Below are positions 58,979 through 64,000 of a stretch of 64,000 nt of DNA, piece by piece. Source of the DNA: Novosphingobium capsulatum NBRC 12533 (GTDB taxonomy: Bacteria; Pseudomonadota; Alphaproteobacteria; Sphingomonadales; Sphingomonadaceae); contig NZ_BCYV01000020.1 in the NCBI RefSeq assembly GCF_001598375.1, forward strand, positions 1 through 64,000. Direction: 5' to 3'. The first letter of the stretch is position 1, and every line of letters starts with the position of its first letter. Below the pieces are notes generated by a model, which was not told the origin of the DNA, did not search any database, and saw only the letters and a list, made by a program, of their open reading frames with translations. Made by a program: the position numbers and the translations under genes.

Positions 58979-61948
58979 CTACGCTACACGCTTCAACCGC
59001 GCCATTGGCTCGTTGAGTGGGTGGAATTCACCTGCTGGAAGTCGCCTGGCCTGCTCCCAGAGGTAATCGCCGGTCAGACTGATGTGCGCCCAGCCCATCG
59101 GAGAAAGGTGCGCAAGCAGTGCCGCATCGAACGTCGTGCCGACAGCGTTGAGGTGCTGGGCGGCCCGGTCGAGATAGACCGTGTTCCAGTAGGAAATCGC
59201 CGCAATCAGCAGGTTCAGCCCAGATGCGCGAAATTCCTGATTTTCCAGCGAGCGATCGGTGAACCGACCCTGCCGGTTGGTATAGATGGCGGCGGCAAGC
59301 GTGTGCCTCGCCTCGCCTTTGTTGAGACCGGCCTGACAGGCACGTCGCAGTTCCGGTTGTTCAAGCCAATCGAGCGTGAACAAAGTGCGCTCGATACGGC
59401 CCAGTTCAGCCAATGCAAAATCCAGCCTGTTCTGGCGTTTGTAGGCGGCAAGTTTTCGCAAGATTACTGACGGCGCCACCGTGCCATCCTTGATTGAGGC
59501 GACAATCCTGACGATGTCATCCCAATCGGCCTCGATCGCTGCCGTTTTGATGGTGCGGCCCATCAGATTTTCGATGCCCTTGTATGTCGATGGCGCAGCG
59601 ATCGAACCCAGCTTGCGGTCGCCAATATCGCGCAGCCGGGGCGCGAAGCGGAACCCGAGTAGGTGGCAGAGTGCGAAAACATGATCGGTGGCGCCGCCGG
59701 TATCGGTATAGTGCTCATGCAACGGAAGGTTGCCGGCGCCCAGGACAAGCCCGTCGAGCACGTAAGGCGCTTCACCTGCCGTCGCGGACATGATCCGTGA
59801 TCCGAATGATGCGAAGTGATCGGAAAGGTGAGAATAGATTTTCACGCCAGGTTCGGCGCCATATTTGGCATTGACGTCCGCCGCCCCTGAACGGCTCCGC
59901 CCCGACCGGAAGAACTGGCCATCGGACGACGAACTGGTGCCAGCGCCCCAATGCCGCGCGAAGGGTAATTCGTGATGGGCTGAGATGATCATGGCCAGCG
60001 CGGCCTGATAGTTCTCGGGTGAAAGATACCAGTTGTGGGTCCATGCGAGTTGGGCATAGCTGACGCCTTCGCTGGCATTGGCCATCCGCTCCAGCCCGAG
60101 GTTGGTGCCATCAGCCAGAATTGCGGCGAGTACCGTGCTGGGGTTGTCGTGCTCCTTGCCTGAGCGCAGGTCACGGAATGCGTTCAAAAAACCAGTGCGT
60201 TCGGCGACTTCAAGCAGCAGCTCGGTGATGCGCACGCGGGGAAGCAGGGTATCGAGCTTGCGATCGAGGGCTTCAGCTTCCGGTGGGGTGACAGGCGGCA
60301 TTTGCTGAAGCTTGAGCCGGTCTCGTTCGAGCGACACTCCCTCAAGCTTGTTTGTTTTCAACTGCTTGGCAAATCGGCGCAGCCGCCAGTCAAGATTTCG
60401 TGCCCGGTCAGCGAGGTAGGATGCAGCATTTGAATCGAACGGAAGCACATCCGCCACTTTGGCGGCGTCGCGCCGACCCAGCAAATAGGCATCGAAGCGC
60501 TGATAGTTGCGGGTTCCCTCGATCCATACATCACCGGCGCGCAAACGATCACGCAAGGTTGCCATGATCGCAATTTCATAACGTCGGCGGTCGATACGGC
60601 CGCTTTCGGTGATGAGACGCTTCCACTGCCGATTGGGGAATGGCAGTGGAACGCCATCGGGAAGGTCGCGCGACTTTCGTGTGTTCGCATCGCGAATGAC
60701 ATCGATGGCTTTGATCAGTGCCGTCCCTGTTCCAGACGCCTTGAAGGTGAAGGCGTCCAGAAATGCCGGGCTGAAACGCCGTAGCGTGGCGTAACGCTCG
60801 GTTGCCGTTACCAGTGCGTCCTCGCCGGCAAGATCAGCAAGGGCATCTACTTGGGCCTTTGCCGCAACAAGCCGGTGCCAGCCCACCGCTTCGTCAATCA
60901 ATTCGAGCGGATCGCCGCCATTCTGGACAGCCTCATCAAGTGCTGTAATCGTGGCGCCAAACAGCCGCATGAGTTGCCCCACCGACTGAATACTATCTTG
61001 GTAGCGACGCTCGCGCCCACGCCGCGCGCGCGTGAACATGCCGCCGATAAGTCGGTCAAACATTTGGATCGCGGCATCGGCAAGTCTGGCCTCAAGGTCG
61101 ATCACTGCGGCCGTCAACGTCGCCCGCCTGCGATTGACGCTGTAATCCGAAAGCAGGAATGCCGGTGCCACGCCGCCCTCGCGGACAAATTGGGCAAAGC
61201 GGAATTCCGGAATGGCGCCCCCAACTACCGGGTGGATACCTATGCCGCGAACATAGCGCAGGCGCTCAAGCAAGCCATTGATATTGGCCGCAGTCGGGGC
61301 TTCTTCGAAATTACGCAACCACGCCAGCGGTGTCATGCCGAAATCCGGGTTGTTGATTACGAGTTCGTCTAGCCGTGTCAGTTCAGCAGAGCTGAGGCCT
61401 TCGACGATTGCGGCTGCGGCAGCTTTGCGTGCGCGTGCCCGGCCAGCAAGACCGGCGCGTTCCAGTGTGTCGCCTGACGGAAGAATGAACCGCTCACCCT
61501 TCAGGCCAACCATGAGGGCGCGAACAATCGGTTCACCTCTGTCTGTATACTCGGCGGCTTGCGCGGCAAGATTCAGGGCAAGTGCCAGGTCGCCGCGTCG
61601 AAACGGGCGTATGCCAAGATAACGCGCCACGAGATCGGCATGATCGGTACGGGTTTGCGCGCGCTGACCATATGCAGAGAAGGAGGAAGGATCGACGAAT
61701 AACTGTGCCGCGAGGTACTGAAGAATGACGTCGGGAAGCCCGATCTCGGGTTGCAGACCAAAGCCGGGATGTCGCATCAAAGCGATTTGTGCAGCCAGAC
61801 CGAGGCGATTTGCTGGACCATAGCGGCGCCCAACCAATTCAACATCTTCCGCAGAAAGGGTATAATGCCCAATGATCGCGGTTTCTTGGACAGGAGGATC
61901 GAACAGGCGCCGGCGCTCGTCTCCGGTCAGAAGTCGGCGTCGTGCCAT
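58979..61948 (-). CDS. tnpA: Tn3-family transposase TnpA
   Basis: The 989-residue protein begins MARRRLLTGDERRRLFDPPV, a typical TnpA start, and ends in the conserved catalytic region: ILADGTNLGLERMANAS (Asp), YSHLSDHFASFGSRIMSATA (second Asp zone), YTDTGGATDHVFALCHLLGF and WNTVYLDRAAQHL (Glu region). Length and motifs are those of intact Tn3 transposases, which act by replicative transposition. ATG 61948 was chosen over longer frames. Confidence 0.94.
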   Translation of the reverse strand: MARRRLLTGDERRRLFDPPVQETAIIGHYTLSAEDVELVGRRYGPANRLGLAAQIALMRHPGFGLQPEIGLPDVILQYLAAQLFVDPSSFSAYGQRAQTRTDHADLVARYLGIRPFRRGDLALALNLAAQAAEYTDRGEPIVRALMVGLKGERFILPSGDTLERAGLAGRARARKAAAAAIVEGLSSAELTRLDELVINNPDFGMTPLAWLRNFEEAPTAANINGLLERLRYVRGIGIHPVVGGAIPEFRFAQFVREGGVAPAFLLSDYSVNRRRATLTAAVIDLEARLADAAIQMFDRLIGGMFTRARRGRERRYQDSIQSVGQLMRLFGATITALDEAVQNGGDPLELIDEAVGWHRLVAAKAQVDALADLAGEDALVTATERYATLRRFSPAFLDAFTFKASGTGTALIKAIDVIRDANTRKSRDLPDGVPLPFPNRQWKRLITESGRIDRRRYEIAIMATLRDRLRAGDVWIEGTRNYQRFDAYLLGRRDAAKVADVLPFDSNAASYLADRARNLDWRLRRFAKQLKTNKLEGVSLERDRLKLQQMPPVTPPEAEALDRKLDTLLPRVRITELLLEVAERTGFLNAFRDLRSGKEHDNPSTVLAAILADGTNLGLERMANASEGVSYAQLAWTHNWYLSPENYQAALAMIISAHHELPFARHWGAGTSSSSDGQFFRSGRSRSGAADVNAKYGAEPGVKIYSHLSDHFASFGSRIMSATAGEAPYVLDGLVLGAGNLPLHEHYTDTGGATDHVFALCHLLGFRFAPRLRDIGDRKLGSIAAPSTYKGIENLMGRTIKTAAIEADWDDIVRIVASIKDGTVAPSVILRKLAAYKRQNRLDFALAELGRIERTLFTLDWLEQPELRRACQAGLNKGEARHTLAAAIYTNRQGRFTDRSLENQEFRASGLNLLIAAISYWNTVYLDRAAQHLNAVGTTFDAALLAHLSPMGWAHISLTGDYLWEQARRLPAGEFHPLNEPMARLKRVA

Positions 61949-62039
61949 TTTGCTCTCCCGCTGAGGCGAATAACAAAATTGACACCAAAGCGGCTTGCAC
62001 TGGAGGGAGGCCATTCGTTGCCGGTTGATCCCCGAGCAA

Positions 62040-63458
62040 TCACCCGGCGCAGCAAGACAGTTTGGCGACATCCTTATCAAACGTTTGGGCCGCCAGTTTG
62101 AGGCCTTCCACAGTGGTCAGGTAAGGAAATATCGTTGCACCCAATTCCAGGGTGGTCATGCCGTGTTTGATCGCCAGCACCAGTGTCTGGATCGAATCCG
62201 CGCCTTCGGGTGCCATGATCTGGCCGCCCAGCAAACGGTCGTTCGCCTTGTCGGCAATCAGTTTGATGAGACCCCGCGTATCGCGTGCTGCCAGTGCCCT
62301 TGGCACAGCATCGAGCGGGAGCAGCGAAACCTTGATGTCCAGGCCTTGCGCCCGTGCTGTCGTTTCAGTGAGGCCGGCGCTGGCGACTTGCGGGTCGGTG
62401 AAGACGACGGATGGCATGGAGGAATTGTCGTAGCGGTATTGGTTGCCCGTCACCGCGTTGCGCGCGGCCAGTTTTGCGCCATAGGCGGCCATGTAGACGA
62501 ACTGGTCCCGTCCCGTTACATCGCCCGCCGCGTAAATGCCTGGAACCGACGTTTCGAGGTGGTCATCGACGACGATTCCACCATTACGGGCAAGCACTAT
62601 GCCGCGCTCCTCCAGCCCAAGCCCGTCGCTATTGGGTCGGCGTCCGGTGGCGATGAGCACCTGTTCCGCCGCGACGGTGTCACAATGCCCCTCGCAGGTC
62701 AATTCGACCCCGCTCTGTGTTTGGGCGATACGCTGATAGCCGACACCTGCGCAAACCCGCACGCCCTCGGCTTCCAAATAGTTTTTCAGCGCGGCACTCA
62801 CTTCCGGGTCCATTTCGGGGAGCAGGCGGCTTCGGCAGCAGATGGTGACATCAACGCCCAGACGCGAAAACATCTGTCCCAGTTCTACCCCGATCACCCC
62901 GCCACCGATCACCAGCAGCGATTTGGGCAAGCGATCCAGCGCCAGCGCCGATGTGCTGGTTAGGTAGGGCACGCTGTCCATCCCCGGAATCGGCGGCACG
63001 GCGGCGTGCGCACCCATCGCCAATATGACCTTGCCGACCTTCATGGGCGCATCGCCGACAATCAGCGCACCATCGGCAAAGCGTGCCTTGCCCTCGATAT
63101 AGCTCACACCGTCATAGGCGGGCAGCAGATCGACATATTTTTTTTGGCGCAGCGTCGTGACAAGATCGTCCTTCGACGCCGCCAATACGGACCAGTCATC
63201 CATCTGGACAGCGCCCCCAAGGCCGGGAAAGCGCGCGGCGGCAAGCCCACCATGCACCGCTTCGGCGGCGCGGATCAGCGTCTTGGAAGGAACGCAGCCA
63301 ACATTGACACAGGTGCCGCCAATCGTGCCGTGACCGACGAGCGCCACTTTCGCGCCCAGATCGGCAGCGGCGATCGCGGCGGAGAACCCGGCAGAACCCG
63401 CGCCGATGACGGCCACGTCAAATCCTTCCTGCCCGGGGCGGTTGCAACAGTCGTTCAT
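62040..63458 (-). CDS. merA: mercuric reductase MerA
   Basis: The 472-residue flavoprotein reduces Hg(II) to Hg(0) with NADPH. The redox pair is in GGTCVNVGCVPSK (Cys50, Cys55), the FAD motif in VAVIGAGSAGFSAAI, the NADPH motif in LLVIGGGVIGVELG, and the C-terminal vicinal cysteines in KLSCCAG (469-470) deliver Hg. It lacks the N-terminal heavy-metal domain, having only MNDCC. It is 37 bases downstream of merP. Confidence 0.94.
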   Translation of the reverse strand: MNDCCNRPGQEGFDVAVIGAGSAGFSAAIAAADLGAKVALVGHGTIGGTCVNVGCVPSKTLIRAAEAVHGGLAAARFPGLGGAVQMDDWSVLAASKDDLVTTLRQKKYVDLLPAYDGVSYIEGKARFADGALIVGDAPMKVGKVILAMGAHAAVPPIPGMDSVPYLTSTSALALDRLPKSLLVIGGGVIGVELGQMFSRLGVDVTICCRSRLLPEMDPEVSAALKNYLEAEGVRVCAGVGYQRIAQTQSGVELTCEGHCDTVAAEQVLIATGRRPNSDGLGLEERGIVLARNGGIVVDDHLETSVPGIYAAGDVTGRDQFVYMAAYGAKLAARNAVTGNQYRYDNSSMPSVVFTDPQVASAGLTETTARAQGLDIKVSLLPLDAVPRALAARDTRGLIKLIADKANDRLLGGQIMAPEGADSIQTLVLAIKHGMTTLELGATIFPYLTTVEGLKLAAQTFDKDVAKLSCCAG

Positions 63459-63495
63459 TGCTTATCGCTTTCTTGAGGCGCTGGCGGCGCCCCGC

Positions 63496-63825
63496 TCAGT
63501 TTTGAATAGCGCGCGCCGGATAACCCGCGTTGGTTGATGCAGCGGCAATCGCAGCAGCATTGGTGCGGCGCGGGTTATAGGTTGCGCGCGCGGTCTTGGC
63601 TGCGAAATCGACCGTGACCGCCGTTACCCCGGCGACGCCTTCCATCGCCTTCTTCACGGTGATCGGGCAGGTGGCGCAGGTCATGTTCTCTATGGCAAAG
63701 GTGGTTTGCTTCTGAGCGGTTGCGGTAGCCGCGGGGCGATCTTGCGCCGTGCCACTAACTGCATAGGCGACCCCGCCGCCAGCCATAGCCAGCACGGCCA
63801 TAGCGATACATACTGTCTTTTTCAT
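63496..63825 (-). CDS. merP: periplasmic mercury-binding protein MerP
   Basis: The 109-residue protein has a signal peptide (MKKTVCIAMAVLAMAGGGVAYA) and a heavy-metal-associated domain with NMTCATCPITVKKAM (Cys50, Cys53) and a beta-alpha-beta continuation. It captures Hg(II) and passes it to MerT. The start follows AAGGAAATACCC. Confidence 0.93.
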   Translation of the reverse strand: MKKTVCIAMAVLAMAGGGVAYAVSGTAQDRPAATATAQKQTTFAIENMTCATCPITVKKAMEGVAGVTAVTVDFAAKTARATYNPRRTNAAAIAAASTNAGYPARAIQN

Positions 63826-63837
63826 GGGTATTTCCTT

Positions 63838-64000
63838 TCAATAGAACCAGGGTGCCCACCAGTCGATGGTGAGCGCCAGGATGGCGACGGCAAGGCCCAG
63901 CCACAGCACCGCCTTGGTGGTCCAAGCCGATTGTGGACGAGCGCAGTAGGAACCGTCTTCACAGGGCGGTTTCGGCTTGAAATAGACATGCCAGAAGCCG
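63838..64000 (-). CDS. merT: mercuric transport protein MerT (C-terminal part)
   Basis: The last 53 codons of MerT are in the window: FWHVYFKPKPPCEDGSYCAR with the cytoplasmic cysteine pair, then the third membrane helix VLWLGLAVAILALTIDWWAP, ending WFY. MerT carries Hg(II) across the inner membrane. The gene runs off the right edge. Confidence 0.88.
   Translation of the reverse strand, partial: GFWHVYFKPKPPCEDGSYCARPQSAWTTKAVLWLGLAVAILALTIDWWAPWFY

Larger units (their letters stand above)
58922..64000 (-). mobile_element. Tn3-family mercury-resistance transposon (partial)
   Basis: tnpA, merA, merP and the end of merT are in one orientation, right of a candidate terminal repeat. No resolvase is in view and merR would lie beyond the right edge. 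It interrupted an IS3 element, so it arrived later. Confidence 0.8.

Overview
The window is GC-rich DNA from an alphaproteobacterium, most likely a sphingomonad (Sphingobium, Novosphingobium or Sphingomonas type). The host assignment rests on codon and base use, on a REP-like stem of the GCCTGAGCCTGTCGAAGGGC type near 24.74 kb, and on the gene families present. The DNA is a large, probably self-transmissible or mobilisable plasmid. It has one iteron origin with a RepA, a parA-parS-parB locus, a MobF relaxase with coupling protein and an oriT. No mating-pair (type IV secretion) genes are in view, and no rRNA, tRNA or CRISPR array was recognised.

Layout. (1) 1-12.9 kb is an accessory island rich in putative defence and toxin genes: a Fic protein with a tyrosine recombinase and its probable core site, an AbrB/PIN toxin-antitoxin pair overlapping a PD-(D/E)XK protein, an HU gene without a start codon, a DUF4238 protein, two overlapping HEPN proteins, an Mrr-like endonuclease, and a TIR-like gene interrupted by an amber codon next to a nuclease-like gene. 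(2) 13-20.4 kb is the transfer module, read leftwards: sigma-region-4 protein, membrane protein, MobF relaxase, TraD/VirD4 coupling protein and a ribbon-helix-helix accessory protein. (3) 20.45-20.6 kb is oriT: several perfect hairpins, then a nic-like sequence resembling those of F and R388. (4) 20.6-51.7 kb is the leading region, almost entirely on the minus strand. It carries ssb, a SLOG-family protein, a Phd/PemK toxin-antitoxin pair, DUF736, DUF3768, a PP-loop (PAPS reductase-like) protein, a Mom-like DNA-modification protein, the full PRTRC cassette (ThiF, JAMM protease, ubiquitin-like C, B, E, F, ParB), a DpdA-like transglycosylase, a secreted nuclease, ArdC, a second ParB, a DarB-like methyltransferase-helicase, a primase and RepA. 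(5) 51.7-54.6 kb holds oriV, ParA, three parS palindromes and ParB. (6) 54.6-64 kb holds an HTH protein, a second tyrosine recombinase with an 11-6-11 core site, an SDR gene cut by an IS3-family element that is itself cut by a Tn3-family mercury-resistance transposon (tnpA, merA, merP, start of merT).

How it fits together. The predicted nic lies on the plus strand, so the DNA to its right enters a recipient first. Nearly all genes there are on the minus strand, so the incoming single strand is their template, as in the F leading region. Large hairpins in the long non-coding gaps of this region, two of them with covarying stems, could be single-strand promoters. The gene content reads as a programme to survive arrival: coat single strands (SSB), block restriction (ArdC, DarB-like), and possibly pre-modify plasmid DNA (DpdA-like, Mom-like, PP-loop). 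The undescribed part most worth testing is this modification set interleaved with PRTRC, a ubiquitin-like/E1/JAMM cassette of unknown role.
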